From positions 1-32,159 of the forward strand of contig NZ_BNBS01000093.1 in NCBI RefSeq assembly GCF_014656075.1: a stretch of DNA of 32,159 nucleotides, given 5' to 3'. This DNA is from Streptomyces hydrogenans. Its GTDB lineage: Bacteria; Actinomycetota; Actinomycetes; Streptomycetales; Streptomycetaceae. Below are positions 14,714 through 22,034 of the stretch, piece by piece. Position 1 is the stretch's first letter. Every line of letters starts with the position of its first letter. The position numbers and the translations under genes were made by a program. The notes below the pieces were generated by a model. That model had not been told where the DNA came from, made no database searches, and was given only the letters and a program-made list of their open reading frames with translations.

Positions 14714-15607
14714 ATGCACACCCCGAGCGGCACTTCCCTGCCCGCCGTGCCCGCAGCGCTCGCGCCGGTCCTGCCGTCCCGATACGACCGGGAGCGGGCG
14801 CCCCGGGCGGGCGCCGGGGTGCGGATCGCCCCCGACGCGCTGCCCGGACTGGAGTCCGTCTCCGCGATGGACGAGGGGTCCGTGTGGCTGCACGACGCCC
14901 TGCTCGGCCCGCACAGCGCGGACATCGTCCGCTATCTCGGCCTCGCCCGCTCCACCGGCGGACCCGTCCTGGACCTCGGCTCCGGCGCGGGGCGGCTCGC
15001 CGTCCCCTTCGCCCGGCACGGCTTCGCCGTGGACGCCGTGGACCGGGACGCCTCGGCACTGGAGCGCCTCGAAGGCTGGGCGCGGCGGATCGGCCCACAG
15101 GTGGCCGGGCTGGTCGCGACGCACCGCGCGGACCTCACCGAGCTGCGGCTGCGGGGGAGTTACCGGCTGGCACTGCTCGCGGGCGCGATGGTCGCGGCGG
15201 TCCCGCCGGCCCGGCGGCCCGGTCTGCTGCGGGAGGTCGCGGGCCATCTGGAGGCGGGCGGGGCGCTGGCCCTGGACTACACCGCGCACCTGGGCGCGGG
15301 GCTGGTGGCGGAGCCGCGGCGGACCTGGGCGTTCCAGGTGCCGCGGTTCGACGGGATCGACGAGTGGGTGGTGGCCCGGCAGGTCTTCGACCTGGGGGCG
15401 ATGAGCGAGCGGATCACCTACTACACGGCCAGGACCGGCAAGCTCTCCTCGGAGCGGACGGTGCTGACCACCGACAAGTGGATCGTGGACCAGGAGCGGC
15501 TGGCGGCCGAACTCCACTCCGCGGGGCTGCACATCGAGGGTCGTCGGCGGCACCGGATCGACGAGCGCACGGAGTCGGTGCTGCTGGTCTGCCGTGCGGA
15601 CGACTGA
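14714..15607 (+). CDS. Class I SAM-dependent methyltransferase
   Basis: A 297-aa protein with the Rossmann SAM-binding motif LDLGSGAGR (86-94), the acidic residue ending strand 2 (VDAVDRD, Asp110) and downstream strands ALLAGAMVA and GGALALDYTAH. The N-terminal ~60 residues are Pro/Ala-rich before a helical cap (WLHDALLGPHSADIVRYL). Start: ATG 14714 with GGAGG at 14705-14709. Topology and length are compatible with small-molecule N/O-methyltransferases, including those of daptide-type RiPP loci, but I see no daptide precursor or partner enzymes nearby, so no pathway is assigned. It sits directly upstream of a Fur-family repressor, which has its own promoter-like sequence. Confidence 0.85.
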   Translation: MHTPSGTSLPAVPAALAPVLPSRYDRERAPRAGAGVRIAPDALPGLESVSAMDEGSVWLHDALLGPHSADIVRYLGLARSTGGPVLDLGSGAGRLAVPFARHGFAVDAVDRDASALERLEGWARRIGPQVAGLVATHRADLTELRLRGSYRLALLAGAMVAAVPPARRPGLLREVAGHLEAGGALALDYTAHLGAGLVAEPRRTWAFQVPRFDGIDEWVVARQVFDLGAMSERITYYTARTGKLSSERTVLTTDKWIVDQERLAAELHSAGLHIEGRRRHRIDERTESVLLVCRADD

Positions 15608-15642
15608 CCGGCCGCCGCCTGTCGGGGCGGGCGGGCAAGAGG

Positions 15643-15663
15643 TACGATGCCCGCAAACGTTTG
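15643..15663. promoter_or_regulatory. Putative promoter/operator of the Fur-family gene
   Basis: TACGAT (15643-15648) fits a -10 box and is followed by a perfect 10-bp palindrome CAAACGTTTG (15654-15663) that would cover the transcription start. The arrangement suggests autoregulation by the downstream Fur-family protein. Confidence 0.4.
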
Positions 15664-15719
15664 AGTCGACCAGATGGCGCCCGGCAGCCGGCCGGGGCGC
15701 GACCGGGCGGCGGCCGGAG

Positions 15720-16157
15720 ATGAGGGCAGTGGTGGAAGAGCTGACGGGCCGCGAGGCGGTGATCCAGCGCCTGCGGGACGTGGGCCTGCGGGTCACCGGG
15801 CCGCGCCTGGAGGTCCTTTCGGTGCTCGCCGCCGGCGGCCACCTCGACGTCGAGGCGATCACCGCGACCGCCCGCGAGCGGCTGGGGTCGCTCACCAGCC
15901 AGGCCGTCTACGAGATGCTGCGGCACTTCCAGGAGACCGGCCTGGTCGGGAAGTTCGACCGGCCCGGCCTGCCGGCCGTCTTCGAGATCTCGGGCCCCCG
16001 CCACCAGCACGCCCTGTGCGTGCGGTGCGGACGGGTGGAGAACGTCGACGCGCCCGCGCCCGCGCCGCCGCGCGGCAGCCTGCCCGGCTGGCGGGCCGGC
16101 GAGACCGAGCTGGTCTTCAAGGGGCTGTGCCCCGATTGCGCGGAAGAGTCCGCCTGA
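15720..16157 (+). CDS. Fur-family metal- or peroxide-responsive repressor
   Basis: A 145-aa Fur-superfamily protein. The winged helix is GLRVTGPRLEVLSVLAAGGHLDVEAI and TSQAVYEMLRHFQETGLV; the regulatory half has HQHALCVRCG (His95, His97, Cys100, Cys103) and GLCPDC (Cys137, Cys140), so both CxxC pairs of the structural Zn site are present. The spacing resembles the streptomycete CatR/FurA peroxide-sensor branch, which is usually linked to a catalase gene; no catalase is seen on either side, so its target is elsewhere. Start: ATG 15720; GTG 15729 or 15732 are alternatives because GAGGG at 15722-15726 would serve them. The longer frame upstream runs through the promoter palindrome and is unlikely. 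Confidence 0.87.
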   Translation: MRAVVEELTGREAVIQRLRDVGLRVTGPRLEVLSVLAAGGHLDVEAITATARERLGSLTSQAVYEMLRHFQETGLVGKFDRPGLPAVFEISGPRHQHALCVRCGRVENVDAPAPAPPRGSLPGWRAGETELVFKGLCPDCAEESA

Positions 16158-16273
16158 TCCCGCTCGTGCGGCTTCGTCCGTGAACATCGTGCGGAACGTT
16201 CGAATGTGTGGCAGGGTCTGCCGGGGCGTTTTTCAACGGGATCCGCGCGATCCGAGGGGAGTCTGCTGCCACC

Positions 16274-17317
16274 GTGTCCAAGAACGCCGCCGGAGTACGT
16301 ACAGGAGGCGAGCAGGCCCTCGCCCTCTACCAGGCCCTCCGCGCCGCCCCGGGCGCCCCGCTCGACGAGGCGGCCCGCGATCTGGACCTCACCGAGGCCG
16401 AACGGGAGCGCGCCCGCGCCGAGTTGACCACCCTCGGCCTGATCGACACGACCGCGCCCTCGCCCCTGGTCATCGCCCCGGACGTGGCCCTGCTCGGGCT
16501 GCTGCGGCACGAGCGGGACCGGCTGGAGAGCCGGCTGGCCGAGACCAGCCGCGCGCACACCGCCCTGGAGACCCTCGCCGGACCGTTCCTGCGGGCCCGC
16601 GCCGAACCCGGCTCCGACGTCGAGGTCGAGATCGTCGACGACCCGGCCCGGATCCGGCGCGAACTCGCCGACCTGACGAAGACCGCCCGCGGCTCCGTCC
16701 ACTCCATGGCCACCGGCTCGGTCCGGCGCGAGGAGATGGGCCTGGAGCTGGACCGGGACCGGGAGCGGGTCGCCCGCGGGGTCCGCGTCCAGGCCATGTA
16801 CAGCGCCCGGGTCGGCCAGGTGCCGGAGATGGACCAGCACCTCGCGGCCCGTACCGCGCTCGGCGCCGAGATCCGCCTCTCCCCCGTCGTCCCGATGAAC
16901 ATGGTCCTCGCCGACGACTCCTTCGCCCTGCTGCCGACCGACCCCCGCGACCCCGGCTCCCCCGCGATCCTGGCCCGCGGCCCGGGCCTGGTGCGGGTCT
17001 ACCGCGCGCTGTACGCGTACTGCTGGCAGGCCGCGACCCCCTACGGGCACCGGGAGGAACCGGACGGGCGGGGCGGCGGCGTGCTGACCGAGCAGCAGCG
17101 GACCGTGCTGCGGATGCTCGCCTCGGGCATCAAGGACGAGCAGGTGGCCCGCACCCTGGGGGTGTCGCTGCGCACGGTCAGCCGGCTCATCTCCGAGGTG
17201 ATGCACGAACTCGGCGCGGCCAGCCGCTTCGAGGCGGGGGTGAAGGCGGCCCGGCTGGGCCTGCTGGACGGCGAGGGCGGCCCCGAGGGCCTCGGGACCG
17301 CGCGGGACACCGCGTAG
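16274..17317 (+). CDS. TrmB/LuxR-type transcriptional regulator (paralogue 1)
   Basis: A 347-aa regulator with an N-terminal winged-helix region (ALALYQALRAAPGAPLDEAARDL...GLI), a helical linker with SRAHTALETLAGPFL, a central TrmB/PLD-like effector region ending LVRVYRALYAYCWQAATPYG, and a C-terminal LuxR-type HTH (LTEQQRTVLRMLASGIKDEQVARTLGVSLRTVSR presented in two parts: LTEQQRTVLRMLASG and KDEQVARTLGVSLRTVSR). Start: GTG 16274; GAGGGGAG lies 12 nt upstream, so 16208 (GTG) is a possible alternative. It is followed after 49 bp by a close paralogue with the same domain order, evidently a tandem duplication. A GAACGTTC palindrome lies at 16194-16201 in its upstream region. The ligand is unknown; the architecture implies sensing of a small molecule. 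Confidence 0.82.
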   Translation: MSKNAAGVRTGGEQALALYQALRAAPGAPLDEAARDLDLTEAERERARAELTTLGLIDTTAPSPLVIAPDVALLGLLRHERDRLESRLAETSRAHTALETLAGPFLRARAEPGSDVEVEIVDDPARIRRELADLTKTARGSVHSMATGSVRREEMGLELDRDRERVARGVRVQAMYSARVGQVPEMDQHLAARTALGAEIRLSPVVPMNMVLADDSFALLPTDPRDPGSPAILARGPGLVRVYRALYAYCWQAATPYGHREEPDGRGGGVLTEQQRTVLRMLASGIKDEQVARTLGVSLRTVSRLISEVMHELGAASRFEAGVKAARLGLLDGEGGPEGLGTARDTA

Positions 17318-17366
17318 CCTGAACGGTCCGGACGGTCGATTCGCGACGACGAGGGGGAAGCTCGCC

Positions 17367-18419
17367 ATGGTCACCACGGACGGCGGCACGGGGGACGGCA
17401 CGACCGGGCTGCTGGTGACGCTCTATCAGGAGCTGCGCCGTCGCGGGGTGTCGAACTACGCCGAGGTCGCCGCCGGCTTAGGACTCGCGCCGGAGGAGTA
17501 CGAGCGATGTCGGGCCGAGCTGCTCTCCCTCGGCCTGATCGTCCCGACCACCAGCCGGCACGCCACCGCCGCCGACCTGCGCAACGCCGACTGGCGGCCC
17601 GAGGAGGGCGCCGTCGCCTCGGTCCACCCGGAGATCGCGCTGCTGCGGATCCTCAACCGCGAGCGGGCCCGGCTCCGCGAGCACCTGGCCGAGGCCGACC
17701 AGGCGTACAGCACCCTGGAGACGCTCGCCGGGGCCTTCCTCCAGCCCGGCTCGCTGTCCGGCTCCGAGATCGCGGTCGAGGCGATCACCGACTACCGGCG
17801 GATCCAGCAGGCCCTGGAGGACATCGTCGACGTCACCCAGGAGGCGTCCTGCTCGATGTACCCCACCGGCCCGGCCCGCCAGGTCCCCGAGCGGATCTTC
17901 GAGCGGGACGCGCGCCAGCTCTCCCAGGGCATCCGGCTGCGCGCCGCCTACCGCGTCCAGGACGCCGTCCGGCCCGAGGCCGCGGCCGTGATCAAGCGCC
18001 GCGCCGAGCTGGGCGTCGAGGTCCGGATCGCGCCCGAACTCCCCATGACCATGGTCCTGGTGGACCAGCAGTACGCCCTGGTGCCGCTGCACCCCGACGA
18101 GCCCGGCCGGGGCGCGATCCTGGCCCGCGGCCCGCTCCTCGTCGGCTCCTTCCTGAGCCTGTACGAGCACTGCTGGCACACGGCCACCCCGTACGGCGAC
18201 GACGTGGCGCCCGAGCGGGGCGGCGACGGCCTGTCCGAGCAGCAGCGGGCGGCGCTCCAGATGCTCGCCGACGGGATGAAGGACGAGAAGATCGCCCGGA
18301 ATCTCGGGGTCTCGCTGCGCACGGTGAGCCGCATGCTCTCCGAACTCATGCAGGAATTGGGGGCGTCGAGCCGATTCGAGGCCGGAGTGCGCGCGGTGCG
18401 GCTCGGCTGGCTCGACTGA
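17367..18419 (+). CDS. TrmB/LuxR-type transcriptional regulator (paralogue 2, TTA-containing)
   Basis: A 350-aa paralogue of the preceding gene with matching N-terminal winged helix, TLETLAGAFLQPG linker, effector region (ILARGPLLVGSFLSLYEHCWHTATPYG in the same place, quoted here as LLVGSFLSLYEHCW) and C-terminal LuxR-type HTH (DEKIARNLGVSLRTVSRM). Start: ATG 17367 after AGGGGGAAG. Leu38 is encoded by TTA (17478-17480), so translation should depend on the rare bldA tRNA and be favoured late in development, typical for pathway or differentiation regulators. Terminated by a clear bidirectional hairpin. Its natural targets could be the adjacent minus-strand peptide/biosynthetic genes; this is inference from position only. 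Confidence 0.84.
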   Translation: MVTTDGGTGDGTTGLLVTLYQELRRRGVSNYAEVAAGLGLAPEEYERCRAELLSLGLIVPTTSRHATAADLRNADWRPEEGAVASVHPEIALLRILNRERARLREHLAEADQAYSTLETLAGAFLQPGSLSGSEIAVEAITDYRRIQQALEDIVDVTQEASCSMYPTGPARQVPERIFERDARQLSQGIRLRAAYRVQDAVRPEAAAVIKRRAELGVEVRIAPELPMTMVLVDQQYALVPLHPDEPGRGAILARGPLLVGSFLSLYEHCWHTATPYGDDVAPERGGDGLSEQQRAALQMLADGMKDEKIARNLGVSLRTVSRMLSELMQELGASSRFEAGVRAVRLGWLD

Positions 18420-18448
18420 ATGCTCCGCACCGGAATTCCGGGCACGCG

Positions 18449-18487
18449 AAAGCCCCGTGATCGTGGCAGCGATCGCGGGGCCTTCTT
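18449..18487. terminator. Bidirectional terminator between convergent genes
   Basis: AAGCCCCGTGATCG pairs with CGATCGCGGGGCCTT around TGGCAG, flanked by A-rich and T-rich ends in the right orientation for both strands. It lies between the TTA-containing regulator (+) and the secreted peptide gene (-). Confidence 0.85.
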
Positions 18488-18507
18488 CGTGCGTGGTCGC
18501 GGGTGAT

Positions 18508-18714
18508 TCAGTTCACCGGCGGGGCGGGGGTCGCGGTGGCGGTGTTGTGCGGCCAGTCGACGGTGACGCCGGCGTGCTGGACCGGGCCGCTTTCCGGGGC
18601 GCTGCCGGGGCTGACCGCGAAGGCGGCGCCGGCGCCGACCGCGAGACACGCGGTGAGGGCGACCAGGAACTGGCGGACGGTCTTCTGCATTCCGGAGTTC
18701 TGCTCGACGGACAT
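18508..18714 (-). CDS. Small secreted peptide, unknown function
   Basis: A 68-aa protein with a classical signal peptide: basic residues (QKTVRQ), hydrophobic core FLVALTACLAVGAGAA and a likely signal peptidase site after AFA (~33). The predicted mature part is ~35 residues, Pro/Ala/Thr-rich with HAGVTVDWPHNTATATP and no Cys. Start: ATG 18714, with GGAGG four bases upstream; the in-frame ATG at 18732 has no ribosome site. Its upstream region is unusually long and comparatively AT-rich (18733-18943). It is the last minus-strand gene of the putative biosynthetic set, about 230 bp after the glycosyltransferase. Candidates are a signalling peptide or an extracellular accessory; nothing identifies a modified-peptide precursor. 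Confidence 0.7.
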   Translation of the reverse strand: MSVEQNSGMQKTVRQFLVALTACLAVGAGAAFAVSPGSAPESGPVQHAGVTVDWPHNTATATPAPPVN

Positions 18715-18921
18715 GATTCCTCCAGGAGTCACTTATGGGCGGGTGTGCCGATTCCCGTCTCCTGGGGGCCCGTGCCGCCGGGCTCTCCCTGAAGACAACT
18801 CCATTCTGTAGGCGCCCCGTTGGCGAATCCATGGTTCTCCGATGCGTGGACCCGCCATGGCGTGTGTGCGTCAATCGGCCGCCGAATCAACGGAATTGGC
18901 CGGTCCGTAGCGTCCCTAATC

Positions 18922-18936
18922 TTTGGTCGAACCAAA
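18922..18936. promoter_or_regulatory. TTTGGT-CGA-ACCAAA palindrome downstream of glycosyltransferase
   Basis: A perfect 6-bp inverted repeat with 3-nt centre, directly after the glycosyltransferase stop codon and at the far upstream end of the peptide gene leader. It could be an operator for the peptide gene or a short terminator stem; the AT content is atypical for the window. Confidence 0.4.
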
Positions 18937-18943
18937 AGAGATG

Positions 18944-20281
18944 CTAGACTCGTGCGACGGCCTTCTCGTTCCTCCAGGAGAGAGGGGCCGCCGGGGCAGG
19001 GGCGTGCCGCCGCCCTTGCCCCACCCGCGAACCCCCCGCCCGGGCCGGCCCGCGCGCCGCCAGCGCGTCCTCGTACACCTCGATCGTCCGGGCGGCGGAA
19101 CCCCGCCAGCTCATCCCCCGGGCGTGCCCGACCGCCGCTGCCCCCATCGTCGCCCGAGCCCGCGGATGACGGGCCAGCCACAGCAGCCCGCGGGCGTACT
19201 CCACCGGGTCGTGGCCCCGCACCAGCAGCCCCGTGACCCCCTCCCAGACCGCCGTCGGCAGCCCGCCCACCGCCGAGGCCAGCACCGGCGTCCCGCACGC
19301 CTGCGCCTCCGCCGCCACCAGCCCGAACGACTCGCTGCGCGAGGGCACCACCAGCACGTCGGCCGCCCGGAACCACTCCGCGAGCCGCTCCTGCGGCACC
19401 GGCGGACAGGGCCGCAGCACGTCCGCCACGCCCAGCTCCGCAGCCAGCCGCGCCACCGTGCCCTGCTCCCCCGCCCCCGAATGCCCGCCGATCACCGGCA
19501 CCAGCAGCCGGCCGCGCAGCCCCGGCGCCATCCGCAGCAGCTCCGCCACCGCCCGGACCAGCACGTCCGGGCCCTTCAGCGGCTGGATCCGCCCCGCGTA
19601 CAGCGGCACGAAGGCGTCCGCCGGCAGCCCGAGCCTGGCCCGCGCCGCCGCCCGCCCCGCGTCCCGGCCGGGTCCCGGGGCGAAGGTCCGCAGGTCCACC
19701 CCGGGCCGGACGACCTCGGTGCGGGCCGCGTCCGCCCCGTACAGGCTCCGCAGCGCCTCCGCCTCGTCCGCCGTGTTGGCGATCAGCCGGTCGGCCTCCG
19801 CCGCCAGCTGCCGCTCGCCGAGGATCCGGGCCGCCGGCTCGGGGGTGTCGCCCTCGGCCAGGTGGGCGTTCTTCACCAGGGCCAGGGTGTGCGCGGTGTG
19901 CACCAGCGGGGTGCCCCAGCCGAAGGCGGCGATCCGCCCCGCCTGCCCGGACAGCCAGTAGTGCGAGTGGACCAGGTCGTAGGCCCGCTCGTGCCGGAAG
20001 AGGCCGAGGGCGAAGGGCAGGACGAGACCGGGCACCGCCTCCTTGGCCACCGCCCGGCGCGGACCCGCCACCACGTGCCGGACCCGCACCCCGGGCGCGA
20101 GATCGGTGAGCCGGGGCTCGCCGCCGTCCTGGCAGCGGGTGAACAGGTCGACGGCCACGCCCTGTTCGGCGAGGGCCCGGGAGAGTTCGACCATGTAGAC
20201 GTTCATGCCTCCGGCGTCCCCGGTGCCGGGCTGGTGGAGCGGGGAGGTGTGGACGCTGAGCATGGCGACGCGCAGGGACAC
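18944..20281 (-). CDS. MshA-like GT4 glycosyltransferase
   Basis: A 445-aa GT-B retaining glycosyltransferase (GT4) closely resembling MshA, which joins GlcNAc from UDP-GlcNAc to inositol-3-phosphate in mycothiol synthesis. The opening RVAMLSVHTSPLHQPGTGDAGG, VHSHYWLSGQAG (104-115), VHTAHTLALVKNAHLAEGD, AGRIQPLKG (229-237) and the E-x7-E motif ESFGLVAAE (Glu317, Glu325) are all present, so the enzyme should be active. The last ~35 residues are a Gly/Arg/Pro-rich extension. Start: GTG 20281 with AGGAG upstream. It is not in a housekeeping setting but follows a MetRS-like ligase gene by 152 bp, suggesting a dedicated paralogue making a GlcNAc-pseudodisaccharide-like unit; it might also be the only MshA of this strain, which the window cannot decide. 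Confidence 0.87.
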   Translation of the reverse strand: MSLRVAMLSVHTSPLHQPGTGDAGGMNVYMVELSRALAEQGVAVDLFTRCQDGGEPRLTDLAPGVRVRHVVAGPRRAVAKEAVPGLVLPFALGLFRHERAYDLVHSHYWLSGQAGRIAAFGWGTPLVHTAHTLALVKNAHLAEGDTPEPAARILGERQLAAEADRLIANTADEAEALRSLYGADAARTEVVRPGVDLRTFAPGPGRDAGRAAARARLGLPADAFVPLYAGRIQPLKGPDVLVRAVAELLRMAPGLRGRLLVPVIGGHSGAGEQGTVARLAAELGVADVLRPCPPVPQERLAEWFRAADVLVVPSRSESFGLVAAEAQACGTPVLASAVGGLPTAVWEGVTGLLVRGHDPVEYARGLLWLARHPRARATMGAAAVGHARGMSWRGSAARTIEVYEDALAARGPARAGGSRVGQGRRHAPAPAAPLSWRNEKAVARV

Positions 20282-20433
20282 GAGGGGCTCCTGAGGGGTG
20301 GGGGAGCCGCGTGCCCCCGCGCGGGTCGCGCCGGCGCACGCGGCGGAGGGGTTGGGGTGGGTCGGACGTCTCGTCGGAGGGAACTAGAGGACTTCTTAGT
20401 GGGTTAGAAGCTCGGGTCCGGCAGGAGTGCCGC

Positions 20434-21996
20434 TCAGAAGCCGAAGACCGGCCCCGACGGCGGCGCCAGCCGGGTGCCCGGCAGCGGGGGGATCAGCGCG
20501 TGCCAGTCCACCGGACGGCCCGGCTCCACCCGCAGCGCCGCCGCCAGCCGGTCCGCGCCCTCCGGCATCACCGGCCGCGCCCACGCCGTCAGCGCCGACG
20601 CCACCGCCAACTGCGCGGCCAGCGCGGGCAGATGGCGGCAGGCGGTGGTGGGGCGGCACCGCTCGTGCGCGTTGACGTGCCCGAAGTCGGCCGCCGAGCG
20701 CACCATCTCGTCGAGGACCGCCACCGCCCGGCGCGGGTCGAAGGCGTCGGGGCCGTACGCCTCGCGCAGGTCGTCCACCGCCCGGTGCAGCCGCCGCTCC
20801 AGGATCTCCCAGCCCGTGCCGCCGGGCAGCGCCTGCGGGGCGAGCCCGTCGCACTCCTCGCGGACCGCGGCGAAGAGCCGGGACAGCCAGCTGTTCCAGT
20901 TCTCGTCCAGCTCCCGCCGCGCCGCCGCGAGCCGGTCCCGCCGGAAGACCGTGCGGCGGCCCAGCGGCCGGGCCTGGAGGACGTGCCGGCGCAGGGTGTC
21001 GGAGCCGTACTCGGTGAGCAGGTCCAGCGCCCACACGTTCCCCTCCCGCACCCCCTCCTCGATCACGAAGGACTCGTTGACGTTGAAGTCCTGCGGCAGC
21101 TTCACGCCCTGCGCCAGCAGCAGCACCGGCAGCAGCACCGCGTGGCAGAAGGAGTGCCCGAAGCCGCAGAAGTGGATCGCGCGGGCCGGCAGCGGCCCCG
21201 TGTCGTGGCCGAAGAGGTGCATCGCCGCCGCCTCGAAGCAGCCGTCGATCCGGTGGTCGGGGAAGCCCTCCACCGGGACCGCCAGACCCCACTCGGCCGG
21301 CTGCCCGACCGCGATGTCCGGCAGCCCGTCCTCCACCAGCGACTCGCACAGCGCGGCCAGCCGCGGCGGCAGCCCGGCCGCCGCCCAGTACTCGGCGAGC
21401 GTCTCCCGGAAGGGCTCCAGCGGGATGTAGAGCCGGCGGCAGCGGCGGGCCACCGCCGGGGTGTCGCAGAGCGCGCAGCGCGCCCCGATGAGGTCCCCGC
21501 CGTCGTTGGGCCGCGCGCACTCGTGGCACATCCCGCCGTCACTGGCCGCCCCGCAGTGCGGGCAGGCACCGGTGGCGTGCGCGCCGTACAGCCACCGCTC
21601 GCACGGCTCGCAGTAGGGCAGCAGGCGGGTCCGCGGGGCGATGACCCCCTCCGCGTACAGCTTCGCGAAGAGGTCCCGCACCCAGCGCCCGTACCCCTTG
21701 TCGCGGCGGGGCCGGACGATGTGGTCGAAGGCGACGCCGGACCGCAGCCAGTCGGCGGTGATCGCGGCCCGGTACCCCTCCGCGACCTCCTCCGGCTTGC
21801 GGCCGAGCTGCCGCGCCCGGAGCTCGACGGAGCTGGCGTGGTCGGCGGTGCCGGTGGTGAACCGGACGGGCTCGCCCTCGGCCCGCAGGTATCTGGTCAG
21901 GACGTCGGCGGCCACGTACGGCCCCGCGAGGTGGCCGATGTGGAGTTCGCCGTGGGTGGCGGGCGGGGTCGCGGTGATCCAGACGGGGGTGCTCAC
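20434..21996 (-). CDS. MetRS-like class I aminoacyl ligase with degenerate signature motifs
   Basis: A 520-aa stand-alone relative of methionyl-tRNA synthetase. The HIGH motif is intact (19-22), and four zinc-knuckle CxxC pairs are kept (129/132, 145/148, 157/160, 174/177). But the GTDEHG-like motif reads GTADHA (49-54), the conserved GKD of MetRS is replaced (FCGFGHSFCH, ~277-285), and the KMSKS loop is lost (DFNVNESFVI, ~303-312). The C-terminal anticodon-binding part is present only as a diverged helical region. It probably adenylates an amino acid and passes it to a small amine, as MshC (CysRS-derived) and hydrazine-forming MetRS-like enzymes do; a resistance-type MetRS is less likely given the motif loss. 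Start: GTG 21996 with AGGAGG five bases upstream. It is 38 bp downstream of the SDR gene. Confidence 0.85.
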   Translation of the reverse strand: MSTPVWITATPPATHGELHIGHLAGPYVAADVLTRYLRAEGEPVRFTTGTADHASSVELRARQLGRKPEEVAEGYRAAITADWLRSGVAFDHIVRPRRDKGYGRWVRDLFAKLYAEGVIAPRTRLLPYCEPCERWLYGAHATGACPHCGAASDGGMCHECARPNDGGDLIGARCALCDTPAVARRCRRLYIPLEPFRETLAEYWAAAGLPPRLAALCESLVEDGLPDIAVGQPAEWGLAVPVEGFPDHRIDGCFEAAAMHLFGHDTGPLPARAIHFCGFGHSFCHAVLLPVLLLAQGVKLPQDFNVNESFVIEEGVREGNVWALDLLTEYGSDTLRRHVLQARPLGRRTVFRRDRLAAARRELDENWNSWLSRLFAAVREECDGLAPQALPGGTGWEILERRLHRAVDDLREAYGPDAFDPRRAVAVLDEMVRSAADFGHVNAHERCRPTTACRHLPALAAQLAVASALTAWARPVMPEGADRLAAALRVEPGRPVDWHALIPPLPGTRLAPPSGPVFGF

Positions 21997-22034
21997 GGAA
22001 GCCTCCTGAGCGTGGCGGGAAGGGGGTCCGGGGG

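Noticed and set aside
14714..15607. Daptide or other RiPP methyltransferase cluster
   Set aside because: The methyltransferase length and fold would allow it, but no precursor repeats, dehydrogenase, aminotransferase or protease genes are adjacent.
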